From contig CM023539.1 in assembly GCA_013350335.1 (NCBI GenBank), forward strand, positions 12,090,302-12,154,301: DNA of 64,000 nt, given 5' to 3'. The notes below the pieces were generated by a model. That model saw only the letters and a list, made by a program, of their open reading frames with translations. It ran no database searches and was not told the origin of the DNA. Within the stretch, counting starts at the first letter, position 1. Every line of letters begins with the position of its first letter. The stretch comes from Chimonanthus salicifolius (taxonomy: Eukaryota > Streptophyta > Magnoliopsida > Laurales > Calycanthaceae). The position numbers and the translations under genes were made by a program. This document shows positions 35,916-46,516 of this stretch, one piece after another.

Positions 35916-36412
35916 TCCCTGCCCTTCATGAACCTCAGATCCTCAGTTCTATGATATCAAACAGAGACGGCAACCAACCAACCCTTTCCCCTTTCCCCCC
36001 TTTCACCCATTGATTCCTTTTGACCGAAACCCATCCAAACAAAACCACCGTCCTACTCTACCTTCCCACTTTACCATTACAGCTATTAATGCCCATTATT
36101 CAAATACAACTCACATTCACTGGCTTCCGTTTTCTTTTATCTCCACCATCTTCATACGATTGGGCCATTGACCAATGCTTGACTTCCATGCAGTCACCCA
36201 TTGTATTCCATTTAATTCCATTAAATGTCACATTATTCCTTTTATAATCCATTTAAAATCCCCCATTTAATCCTTACTTATCCTTTTAAATGGGAAGAGA
36301 AAAAGAAAAGAGATTAATTTTTCTTTTGAATAAAACGAATATTTTACTCACTTTTGGTGCACCTACTTAAAAGTGTTTGGTGCACCGGTCTCTTTTCTAA
36401 TAGTTGACCGCT
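35916..36412. other. No gene recognised
   Basis: The short frame at 36020-36247 has no motif. The stretch is C-rich near 35970-36010 and AT-rich later. No repeats with clean ends were seen. Confidence 0.4.
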
Positions 36413-36575
36413 CCACTAATTGGAAAGATGAAGAAAATTACAAAGAAATTATTCCCAGGTCCACTAATTGGAAAGATGAAGAAAATTACAAAGAAATTAT
36501 TGCCGTGTTGTGCAATCCACTAATTGGAAAGATGAAGAAAATTACAAAGAAATTATTGCCGTATCGTACAATCTA
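36413..36575 (+). repeat. Triplicated repeat, 50-60 bp unit
   Basis: Three near-identical units starting TCCACTAATTGGAAAGATGA at about 36412, 36461 and 36518, each followed by AGAAAATTACAAAGAAATTATT. The second and third also share GCCGT and a TGCAATC- or TACAATC-like linker. The ORF across them (36373-36576) is a by-product of the repeat. Confidence 0.85.
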
Positions 36576-36819
36576 AATTCCAGTATCTTCCAAATTCCAA
36601 CATCTTAGTGGCCAAGTTTTCCAATAAGACTAGAAGACTTCCATCTTTTCCAGATTGTGGCCAAGATTCAATTACTTTATGTCTTACTATTCCCATCACT
36701 CTCCGTTGGACAAAATGTAGCCCCAGCAGGGACTTGCTTACAGCTATCTTATCTTGAAAACAACAATGTGCGGAAGAACAACAAATAATGTAAAAATATG
36801 AACATCAAATACAAAGTAA

Positions 36820-37207
36820 GGGTAGTGAGTTTTTAATGAGTATTTTGTGTAATGAGACACAGATTTTAGAGTATTATCTATTTTACCCTTCCATTGTAAT
36901 AATTTAATGATCCAGTCAGTGAACCGGTCACTGATCCGATTTCAGTGATTTGATCAATCATTTGATTTGTTGTTCTGTATAAAAAAATAGTTTCACTTAG
37001 ATAAATTTCAGTGATTCGATTTCAGTGAACCGGTTAGTGATTCAGTCAGTGATCCGGTCAATGAGCTGATTTATATCGCAGTGGAAGGGTCAGTGATCCG
37101 GTGAGCCGATTAGTGAGCCGATTTATACCGCATTGGAAGGGTAAAATGGATAATATCCTAAATCCCGTGTCTAGTTACATAAAACACAGTGGAAGGATCG
37201 CTACTCC
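36820..37207. mobile_element. Non-autonomous TIR element, 388 bp
   Basis: Two long imperfect inverted repeats of about 75 bp: from 36820 (GGGTAGTGAG... through 'ATCTATTTTACCCTTCCA') and inverted from 37207 (GGAGTAGCGA... through 'ATCCATTTTACCCTTCCA'). It is flanked by the direct repeat AAAGTAA (36813-36819 and 37208-37214). The interior is built from short diverged repeats of CAGTGATCCGGT / GAGCCGATT. No coding sequence. The superfamily is open: 7 bases are seen duplicated, while hAT elements usually give 8 and Mutator-like elements 9-11. Confidence 0.75.
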
Positions 37208-37342
37208 AAAGTAATTGTTCAATTTATCACACACTTATTATCAACAAGGATGTAAATGGATTGGATTCAAATTGGATATAGCCATATAGGTAACATCTAC
37301 ATCGACTACCATTTTTAGATCATTCAAATATTTCAGATGTAA

Positions 37343-37506
37343 CCCCCACATGGGTGTAGCTCAACTGGTTGCCTCCCGCCTCAGGAAGCGGGAGGTTGCG
37401 GGTTTGAGCCCCCATGGCCTAACCTTGGTGTGCTCTAGGGGTAGTGGGCTCACTCTTGGGGGTTTTACGTTGGGTATCCCGCGGTTTCCCGCACGTAAAT
37501 TCAAAA
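37343..37506 (+). mobile_element. tRNA-derived SINE, full length
   Basis: The 5' part looks like a tRNA gene with an A box (TGTAGCTCAACTGG, 37355-37368) and a B box (GGTTTGAGCC, 37401-37410). The body ends in CGTAAATTC and an A-run. It is flanked by a 17-base direct repeat with one mismatch, AAATATTTCAGATGTAA (37326-37342) and AAATATTTCGGATGTAA (37507-37523). It is not called a tRNA because it lacks a closed cloverleaf and has a SINE body and tail. Shorter copies occur at 56694 and 63711. Confidence 0.9.
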
Positions 37507-37523
37507 AAATATTTCGGATGTAA

Positions 37524-39554
37524 GATCGATATCTTCATGCACTTCATATTGTCATTTGTGAATTCAAATTTGGATATCTACAAAACTAAGAAGTATGACA
37601 TTTTATTTAACAAGAGGATAATAAAATTAATTAAATTGTCAAGTTTCCATACCAGAAGACAGTTAAGATTCTATAAACTATATAATTAAAGAAAATTAGA
37701 AGACTCTTTAAAGAAACCACTTTAATGCGATTGTTCAAAAATAAAAATAAAACTACTTTAACGTCTGAAAATCTGACAGTAAAATTCAGTGTCTGATACA
37801 TCGTCCCACAAACTGTCGAATCCCTGATGGTTCCGTCTGACAGTTAGATCATCCGATCCTCGATGTGATCACTTTGTCTTGGTTATTTTTGCATATTTAC
37901 ACAAAAAGGGCCATAATTTTGGTTGTAAAGATCGGATTCAGACAAACTTTGACTCGACGACAAGATCATCAAATTCTGAGTCTAATTTCCTCAAAAACCT
38001 TGAAGTCCCAGAAGCCAGAAGTCGTTCCGATATACAATTTTATCTAGTTCCTATTTTTATTTATTATCCATTATCCAAAAGTCACATTTTCCTTGATATC
38101 TCATCCTAATGATGTCTTTTGTTGATTCCAAAATGGAAATGATCTCGTTACATCTTATGGGAAACATTCAGATTACATTTCAAAAGAAATACAATCGTAT
38201 CAGGTATTTAAACACTTATTTGTTTTTTATTCTAATAACAATTAACAGCCCATAAATTTAGGAGAGAAACCTCCATTCGATTTCTCTTTCTTGAAGGTGC
38301 TCTGTCTCTCTCTTTCTCTCAAGCAATGGTGAGTTTTAAGCTTGGATTTTAAGAGATCATTAATTTCGGTCGAGGAACCAATCAGAGTCACTTGAATTAT
38401 GCCAAAAAAATTGACCTATGCTTTTTATTTCAGTATATAGCTTTCATTAATTTTGTATGTCTTTAATAAATTTATGTGAAAATGATCACCCGCATATTGG
38501 TAATGCACAATATTATTTCATATATTTAATGACATGAGGTTAATCAAATATGACAATAATTGGCCTACTCAAAAAGATTTTTCTTTAAATATGTAGTCCA
38601 TAAAAAATATCTAATTAAATTAATCAAATAAATATTTTTTAAGTTCAAAATTTAATCATTTTAAATTATTTTTAATCTTTAACTTAAAGTTCTATCTATT
38701 TAAATCTATTATATGTTGTCCTCAAAATTGGTTTAAATACAGTTCTTATAAACTGTTCAATCTTTATGAGAAACCACCTTTTTTGTGATTTTAAATGTGG
38801 TCATTAATTTAGTCTTCCAATGACCCAAGTCCAGCCATTTTGAAATCCCAATCCAGTTAGCCCGAAAATGAGGAAGAGCCAAGTGGCCTGGAATTTGGTC
38901 TTTCCCCAAATTGTACGCTTTATCGATGACCTATTTTTTCCACAATGGCCATTTTTTATTTGAGAATGGGTCAATTGATCTCATGGACGGAAACTACCTA
39001 CTTTGTTGGTATGCTGGATTTTCCTTTTCATTCTGTGTAGGCAACTGCCTACACAGAATGATTCTGTGTATATGAAGGATTTCTCATTGGCCTGTAGAAA
39101 AAGATAGTGGTGGGGAAAGAGATGTTGCATTGACTTGACCATCATCTACCCTTTCTATGGGCTTCAATTTCCATTGTCGTTCCTGGGAATTCATATCTCT
39201 ACTATGAATTCATAACTCGAATTCATAACTCAATTATGTAAATGTTTTTTTTTTTAATTTATGTTACAGGAAATCCAACGTAAAACCTCTATGGGTAATA
39301 TCTACTGGCAGTAGGACACTTCAGGTGATACTTCCCGCTTCTTAAGACGAGAGAATACTAATCGAACTATATCCATGTGGGTTCAATTATGTAAATTGGT
39401 GCAGATGGTTATCCATCACAATCAAATTAAAGCACAAAATGACTTGACCAAGGAGTTGGACTTAGATATGTAAAGTAATAATAATAATAATTGTTATTAT
39501 TTATTTATCTTACTTTGAAGATAAATATGGTAAGCACCCCTGACATATCCGAAC
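37524..39554. other. Upstream region of RLP gene
   Basis: No ORF with a known domain. A CT-rich stretch at 38280-38325 leads to ATGGTGAGT at 38326, which could be an exon ending at its start codon but has no support from later exons. A perfect 15-base inverted repeat lies at 39029-39060. The region just before 39555 is AT-rich (ATAATAATAATAATTG near 39478), and no clear TATA box can be chosen. Confidence 0.4.
39029..39060. repeat. Perfect hairpin, 15-bp arms
   Basis: CATTCTGTGTAGGCA, two bases, then TGCCTACACAGAATG. A third partial copy of one arm (ATTCTGTGTA) follows directly at 39060. It lies about 510 bp before the RLP start codon. It could be the tips of a fold-back element or a small footprint; no larger inverted repeat was seen around it. 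Confidence 0.7.
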
Positions 39555-39569
39555 ATGTGGTTTGAAAAA

Positions 39570-39915
39570 ATGGAGGCGCGGTGTTGGTGTTGGTGGAGCA
39601 TTGTTGCTTTGCTTGTGGCTGCTCACTGCTGCATCGCCTGTCTTCCTCATGAAAGAGACTCACTTCTTCTCATAAAAAAAGACATCAATCCTCGACCCTC
39701 TCAACTACAGAATTGGAAGGGAGACGACTGTTGCAGTTGGGATTATGTGACCTGTAACTCTTCCACATATCGAGTACAAGAGTTGTATCTAGATGGTGTA
39801 AGAGGTGAAGAGTCGGGAAAATGGTATCCAAACGCCACTTTGTTTGCCCAATTCAAACAACTTTCTGAACTAGTTTTATCTTATAACCAGATCGCTGGAT
39901 GGAGGATGCCACAAG
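39570..39915 (+). CDS. LRR receptor-like protein, exon 1
   Basis: The exon encodes 115 codons plus one base. Residues 1-23 are a signal peptide (basic start, then IVALLVAAHCCIA). The LRR N-terminal cap follows: CLPHERDSLLLIKKDI, then NWKGDDCCSWDYVTC with its paired cysteines. The first LRR is FKQLSELVLSYNQIAG, and the exon ends MPQ plus G. The splice donor AAG|GTAATG is at 39915/39916, phase 1. I chose ATG 39570 (MEARCWCWW) because the signal peptide then starts normally; ATG 39555 is in frame and adds MWFEK. RLPs are plasma-membrane proteins with outer LRRs and no kinase; many sense pathogen or developmental signals with partner kinases. The next exon should start with two bases completing Gly, as the exon at 57836 does. 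Family assignment is strong. Function of this copy is unknown. Confidence 0.85.
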
Positions 39916-41343
39916 GTAATGATCCATATCTTATTTTTGTTTGTGGATGAAATTTGCCATTTAGATTGAGATTCAACAATTCTCTTCCAAATCTCAGTGT
40001 TGTTTAGTAGATTTTTGGAACAAGTTAAAGATTAATTTAGATACTTAGATTCATGTGCCCTTACTTTTTTTCCTTTTTCTTTGTAAATATTAGATTTCCA
40101 TAAAAGCCTGAAGGCTGAGCAAAATACAGCCACATAAGATACAAATAAGTTTTCATATTACATCCGCCATACATACATTATAACTAAAGTGTTATATAAA
40201 TTTGAGAAAAGGAAATCCACATCATGGCTGAAACGCTGAGAAAAAAATCTTTTTTGGGAACTTTAAGTAGGGGTAACATAATATATTAACAATTTTATGA
40301 GAATAAATAATTTTTATTATATATATATATAATATAAAAAATAAAAATATAACTTTATAAAATATAATTATTAAATAATATTCATCAATTAAAAAATATT
40401 TTAAAATACTTTTGCTCCATACGAGCAAAGAGAGGCAAGGTTTTCAGAAAACCTTCATGCTCCAAAGGATTTTTAAAAAGGAAGGGAGATGGATAAAAAT
40501 TTAAATTTTTACCTCACCCCTCTATTACCAAACAAAGATAACTAGGTTACCCCCTTTATCTCCCATCCAAACCCAACCATATATGTTACATGTGATATGA
40601 TCCCTCCATATCTATCAAAACAGCCGTCGAGTGGGTTTCTTCAGATATATCTAGTGGTATAAGAAGCATAATTCTATATATAAGTTTGTTTTATATAAGA
40701 AGTATTATAAAATTTGATTTGAAAATATAATTTAAGAGTGTAAAATGTTCACACTTTAAAGTATCTATGTAACTTGAGCTTAATTAAATCGTTAGTTAAT
40801 CCTAAACAAATTTAAGTTAAGAATAAATTTAATTCACGGGACATGAACCATTTAGATTTTTCATAAGTAGCATACATGTCCCAAGTCCCAACCACTACAT
40901 TTACATGGAAGCAAAGGATGAAGTATCTTTAAAAGTTGGTCTATATTTAGTTTTATAAATTGTTATAAGAATTTGGTATATTAACTATATATTACTCATT
41001 TTAGAAAAATAATATAATATAATATAATATGCAATAAATATTGTACGGTTAAATTATTTAACAATATATCCAAACAATAACTTAACATATGCCCTTTTTT
41101 AACTCCAATGCATGGTTACCTAGTTTACAATTCAAAATATGTCATAATTTGCTAATAAGCTCGGGTACGTTCATTTATTTCCTTTCGAATTGACCGATAC
41201 AAAACATGGGCCTATTCTATGGCAATACTTATTGGCTAATACACATCTGATTGGCTGTATGAAAATAAACTTTATCGGCTAATAAGGATCATTAAAAGAC
41301 TATATTAAATTGGCCCATTTCAGTTGATACAGTATAGTACTGG
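39916..41343 (+). other. RLP intron 1, first part
   Basis: Begins with a good GT donor. AT-rich, with a long AT run near 40300-40400 and a small AATAT microsatellite near 41010-41030. No exon-like LRR sequence was found. At 41344 a long LTR element begins, so the intron continues across it. Confidence 0.6.
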
Positions 41344-41851
41344 TGTAATGATCTGACCCGCCAAACTGTCAACAGTTCTGCCATGAGGTGTGTGGAAGTG
41401 ATACCTGGCACCAATGGGGGGCAAGTTGACTCTAAAACTGGATGGCTTGATATTGGGGTTGACTTGTGGGATATATTTGAGGTATCAAATGAGCTCTAAA
41501 TTTAGTGAGACTTGATTTTTTATAGATTAGTTAAAGAGCTTTTCGAAAAGTACAAGAACGCTCAAATTCGAGCTTTGTAGCTCAAGTTATAGTCATTTTA
41601 ATGAAAGGGGGTAAAACTTAGGTCATAATGGTCAAAATGAACGTAAAACTACGCGTGATGTGATCTTAAAAGAGTACGTAGGCAACTGATTATTCAGTTT
41701 GATCAGAACAGGGTCCAAGAGGTTTTAGGATTCGTGGGAATCATCTTATAAGTGTGAGTTTCATGTGTGTATGGACATAGGTGTACGATTGCTTTAGAGT
41801 TTCAAATATAAAAAAAATCTCAGTCACATGCCTGAGGGTTGGGGCTTGACA
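41344..41851 (+). repeat. LARD-like element, 5' LTR (deleted form)
   Basis: Ends are TGTAATGATCTGACCCGCC and GGGGCTTGACA. The first 290 bp and last 220 bp match the LTRs at 53904-56346 and 60147-62522, but about 1.9 kb from the middle is missing, so it is 508 bp rather than 2443. The primer site TGGTATCAAAGC follows at 41855-41866. The left flank ACTGG (41339-41343) nearly matches ATTGG after the 3' LTR (56347-56351). Confidence 0.8.
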
Positions 41852-42485
41852 ATTTGGTATCAAAGCTTAGGCTCGTTCCCCTTGGATTGTGAATATGGGA
41901 GTTGAAATTCTGACAGAAGCATAGGACTACGAGTTAAGTTGAGTTCAGGACCTCCTCGTGCAGCTGGGTTTAGGTGAAAAATGTTGAGTTAGTACCTCCG
42001 ACGGGGTGACTAGGTGGGTATTTCTAGGTGATCTAGATTTGTGAGTATTAGACTCTGATAAACCCCGAGTTGAGAGGTGCTGGAAGTCTTGACGGAGGTC
42101 TGAATCTGGTTGGGACTAGAAAAGTGATGAAGAAATGATTGATTTTCTTGAGTGAAAGATTATATAATTCCCTTGGAATCGTCTCCAAATCACCTTGCAA
42201 ACTGTAAATGACATTGTCTTCCCAGAGAGTGGGAGTGAGGCTAATAGGCCCGAGAGTCCTGCAATGGGACTTGGAGAGATCGATTGATGGTGCGTTGGCA
42301 GACTACCACCCATTGGATACAAGTGAAGGGAAAAGTCATCACTGATCCCACATTGCAGGAAAACTAGAGGGACACGTGTATGTGGCAATAGTTGGAGAAT
42401 ACATGGTATATCAGCCCGAGGGTGGTTGTAAGCCTCGAGAGTTGCCCTAGGATTGTGAATTTTGGTCCCAACCAGAGGACTACTA
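41852..42485 (+). mobile_element. LARD-like element, internal, first part
   Basis: Follows the primer site. I see no gag, protease, RT or integrase motif on either strand. The minus frame at 42116-42388 has no recognised domain. It is interrupted at 42486 by copia D and resumes at 50471. The lack of coding sequence with long LTRs fits a large non-autonomous derivative moved by a relative. Confidence 0.6.
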
Positions 42486-42956
42486 TGTAATACTTCATCA
42501 TAATATCAGAGTTTATTTATTCAAGAACAAACATAGAATCATACATCATTAAACTTAATATTCGACAAACCTGAACACCTTAACCACAGGATCTGAATCG
42601 ATTAATGCTTGAAACACGGATCAATCTTAATGCGGAAATCATAAACGTATAATTATTAAGACATACCCTGATCCATTGATGAATAAGAGTGAGCTTTGAT
42701 CTTCCCTTTGAATAGTATTTTGGGAACACTGAGTTGTCTTTAGGTGATGGATAATAATGGAGAGTGACCTTTTTATAGGCAGAGGGAGAACCTCTAAGGC
42801 AATTAGAACTTTCATTTCCTGCTTTTTATCAAAATAGGAAACTAATCCCCTTTAGAACTCTCTAAAATAGACCTTCTTTATTTAGACACAGTTTGCCTGA
42901 TTTAAAATCCTCTATGTGGTGCTCCAAATTTAATATGCGTCATGTTTAGTCTTATA
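42486..42956 (-). repeat. Copia D 3' LTR
   Basis: Plus-strand start TGTAATACTTCATC, end ...GTTTAGTCTTATA. It pairs with the LTR at 49908-50465 and differs mainly by a deletion of about 90 bp near 42710. Preceded by the target duplication TACTA (42481-42485). Confidence 0.9.
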
Positions 42957-43369
42957 TTTTCCCACTTGGCCCACATTTACACTTTATGGGATTTAAAAAC
43001 AGGTACATCATAAGGTGTACACGTACACTGTATTTAACAACATGATGCAATCAACATCATAATGTTAATACTAAACAAACTACAAGTGCGAGCAATGGCG
43101 GATGCATATCATCTTATCCCGACATGGTCCATTCCATAACTACAATACAAGTGACCTATCTAGCACAACCCTTAAATGAGAGATTTTTCATAATGGTCCA
43201 CATAAGTGTCATAACATAATGACTATTCCTGTTAGTGTCAAAATAAAAACACATAATGTATATACCTAACAATAATAAACAAGAACAATAATCAGAAACG
43301 CATACATGAGTACTCAGATGTCAAATATTATACATTTATTCATAATGCAGTCCAAAATTCATAATTACA

Positions 43370-44701
43370 TCATAATAGATAACATTCAAGACTCATTCTA
43401 TTGGCATGTTCCTTAAAGGTATTTATAGGTAATTCTTTCGTCAACGGATCTGTTATCACAAGTAAAGTAATTATGTGCTCAATAGACACCGTCCATTTCT
43501 GAACTTCTTCTTTCACGACAAAGTACTTCAATTCTACATATTTTGATCCATTCGAATACTTGTCGTTCTTAGAGAATAATATTACTGCAGAATTATCACA
43601 ATAAATTCTCAGCGGCTTGGCAATGTTGTCGACAATTCCAAGTCCTGAGATAAAGTTTTGCAGCCACATTCCTTGAACATTGGTCCATGGTTGATGTTGT
43701 AGTGATAGACTGTTTGACCCTTTTCTATGATATTGCTCCGCCAGCCATAAGAAACAAATAGCCAAACATTGACTTTCTACTATCAATGCAACCACCAAAA
43801 TCCGAATCTGATTGGCTAATGACCTCAAAATTATCAGACCTCTTAAATGTAAGCATGAATTCTTTAGTACCCTTAAATACCTCATTACTTTCTTTGCAGC
43901 TTTCCAATGATCCATTCCAAGGTTGCTTGGGTATGTCCCCAGCATACTAACAACAAAACTAATGTCGGGACTGGTGCAGGTCTGCGCATACATTAGGCTA
44001 CCTACAGTTGAGGCATAAGAGATTCCCTTCATTTGTTTCTTTTCAAGTTCATTATGCGGTCATTGATTTAACCTAAATTTATCTCCCTTTTAAATAGGGG
44101 CATCTTGATTAGCCTTTCTGATACAGCCCTAACATACCACGTGTTTGTCACTGAATATTTTTATTCCAATCACGTAGGCTGCCTCTCCCATATCTTTCAT
44201 TTCAAAATTATTTGAGAGAAACTTCTTGGTTTCGAACATCATACCAAGATCATTAGTGGCAAGCAAAATATCATCAATATATAATATTAGGAGGATAAAC
44301 TTATTCCCACTGACCTTCAGGTATATACACTGATCAACAATGTTTTCCTTAAAATCGAAGGAGGTAATGGTATCATTGGACTTAAGGTACCATTGCTTGG
44401 AGGCTTGCTTAAGGATATAAATTGATTTATTTAATTTGCATGTCATATGTTCCTTACCCTCTATAAAGAATCTTTTAGGTTGTTCCATATACACATCCTC
44501 ATCTAAACTACCATTTAAAAATACGGTTTTAACATCTATTTGGTGAAGTTCCAAATCATAATGAGCCACCAAAGCCATAATGATTCTAAAAGAGTCCTTT
44601 CTGGATACATTAGAGAATGTCTCTTTATGATTAATGCCATCTTTCTGAATAAATCATTTAAGCACAAGTCTTGCTTTATATCTGAAAATCCCTTCCTTTG
44701 G
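43370..44701 (-). pseudogene. Copia D RT and RNase H
   Basis: RT on the minus strand: FRYKARLVLK then a stop, QIDVKTVFLNGSLDEDVYMEQP, YILKQASKQWY and the catalytic YIDD (about 44270-44281), then SNNFEMKDMGEAAYVIGIKI. RNase H: ISYASTVGSLMYAQTCTSPDISF, KVMRYLR. A frameshift near 43900 moves the next part (DSDFGGCIDSRKSMFGY) to another frame. Then LRIYCDNSAVILFSKNDKYSNGSKYVELKYF and VTDPLTKELP. At least one stop and two frame changes inactivate it. The upstream part of RT is displaced by an LTR at 44702-46516. Confidence 0.85.
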
Positions 44702-46516
44702 TGTTAGAACATGATTGACCCTAGATGGGGGCTGAATAGGTCAATCCCAGTTTTCATGGTGTTCAAAAATTTCTTGATTATCTAGAGCTTAAGTGCAGCG
44801 GAATATTAATTAAGATATTTGTTTAGTGTGATGAGTTGTTATTCAATTACGTAAACAATCACACTAAGTTTAGAACCCTTTGCATATTGTTTGATTATCA
44901 ATACTTGTGCACAATGTATAAATACAGATAATCAAATGCAAAGTGATGTGTGTTGAGAAGAGTAATTAAATACTAAAATACAAACACACAAAGATCAAAC
45001 ACCATAAGACCAAATTTATAGTGGTTCGGTTAGCTAACCGACATCCACTGTTAGGGCTAGCTCAACCTTAAGCTATCTCCAAATTCACTAAGTAGGAATT
45101 TACACCCTCACAATTAGAGTAGAAATTCCACCTCACTCAATCGGGTGGAAATTTCACTTAGTACATGTAGAATAGGAATTCCACCCACCACATGTACGAG
45201 AGACGATGCTCTAGATTTTTTATAGTGGTTCCGAAGCCAAGCCTCCTTAATCCACTTTCAGGATAAAGGTTTTAAATAAATTTAAAACCAAGAAGCACTT
45301 ACCTTTGTAGCTCTATCTCGTTGATGTGTGCTTCTTCAAGATCCACAAAATGTGTGCCTGAGTTAATCCCAATATTCCGCCTTATAGCCGTCATTGAGCA
45401 ATCACAATCTCACGGTGATTAGGAAATTAGTTCTACTAATATCTATCTTAGTTGTATATCCTTTCCCCTCTCTCTCATAAACTCAATCCATATGATTGGT
45501 TGTATTTGATTTCCCAAGTGTAAGCACAAGAGAGAGAGTGATCCTTTTGTTTAAGCTCACTCATAATGATGAGGATCCAACGGATTTGCCAAAGGATACC
45601 AACTGGTTGCACACAGATTGATATTTATAGAGAATGCAACTAGTTGCAGAATCTGTCATGTACCACTAGGTCGGGTGCACCGAGGGGTTAGTGACTAAAA
45701 ATATTACCGTTCAACTACCCGAATGTTGCGCATTAAATGCACTCCCAATGGTAAAATTATTTCTCGGTCGACAGGACGATGTTGCTTATGGGTCGACAGT
45801 ATTGGCATCGAGAGGTTGGTCCATACGATGGTCTCGAGTAGGGCAACACCATGTAGACATAGTTTCATGTCTCAAAACTTGTCTTGCTCAAAACGACTTG
45901 TCGCCCTTTACCAAGGGGTCAGTCTTGGTACTCTCGATCGGTCTTAACTACCGATATATCTGTTTTCTAGAGAGCCCACTTGAGTTAAAATCCAGAACTC
46001 ACAAGTGTTTCATCGATGAGTTGTTGACCACGAGGGGTTGTCAAGTTCATCACCAAGGGGTCGGTGCATACGAGACTTTAGATCAGAGGCATACCCAAAA
46101 TGACAGTTCTATGATCCATAACCTTTGTCAATTTGGTCGACCAGTCTTTGACCATGACGGGTCGATCCTGTCTCCAACAAGGGGTCAGTGAGAACGACTG
46201 GTCGAGCTGACAGTAAACTTAATTCATATTTTCAAATTCGCTTACAATTCACTGTCAACCTTCCGCTCTAGGTTTTTTATGATTTTACTATTTGTTCAAC
46301 TAAGCATAGGAATGGTCCTCCTAAGGTGTGGGTACCACTTAAAGTCATCGATAATCATAATACCTGTTTTGTGATTGTCATAATGATGACCTTTAATCTG
46401 ATGGAGCATGATCTTCACTCTTGATCACTTTGACTCTTCAAGTTTCTTAACAAGTGCTTCTTCCTGAGTCATAGAATTGGCAAACATAGGGACTTGGGAA
46501 AATTGGGGCACTAACA
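44702..46516 (-). mobile_element. Large copia-type LTR inserted in copia D
   Basis: Minus-strand ends TGTTAGTGCCCC and TGTTCTAACA (1815 bp). The start equals that of the interrupted LTR at 1468, and the 45000-45350 part corresponds to 11400-11720 on the opposite strand. It splits copia D RT between KWVFKTKRDSKGNIEQY and FRYKARLV. No exact 5-base duplication is visible (TTTGG versus ATATT), so the ends may have changed since insertion or it is not a simple solo LTR. ORFs at 45691-46191 on plus, up to 166 codons, have no known motif and are not called genes. Confidence 0.7.

Noticed and set aside
35935..35980. Primer site of another element after the copia C LTR (TATGATATCAAACAGAG)
   Set aside because: Too many mismatches to the tRNA-Met site and it is 30-40 bases away from the LTR end.
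37355..37410. tRNA gene
   Set aside because: A and B boxes are present, but the sequence does not close into a tRNA and continues into a SINE body with an A-rich tail and flanking duplications.
45691..46191. 166-codon plus-strand ORF
   Set aside because: It falls inside the 1.8 kb LTR on the antisense side, has no recognised domain and is not open in the related LTR segments near 1468-11879.
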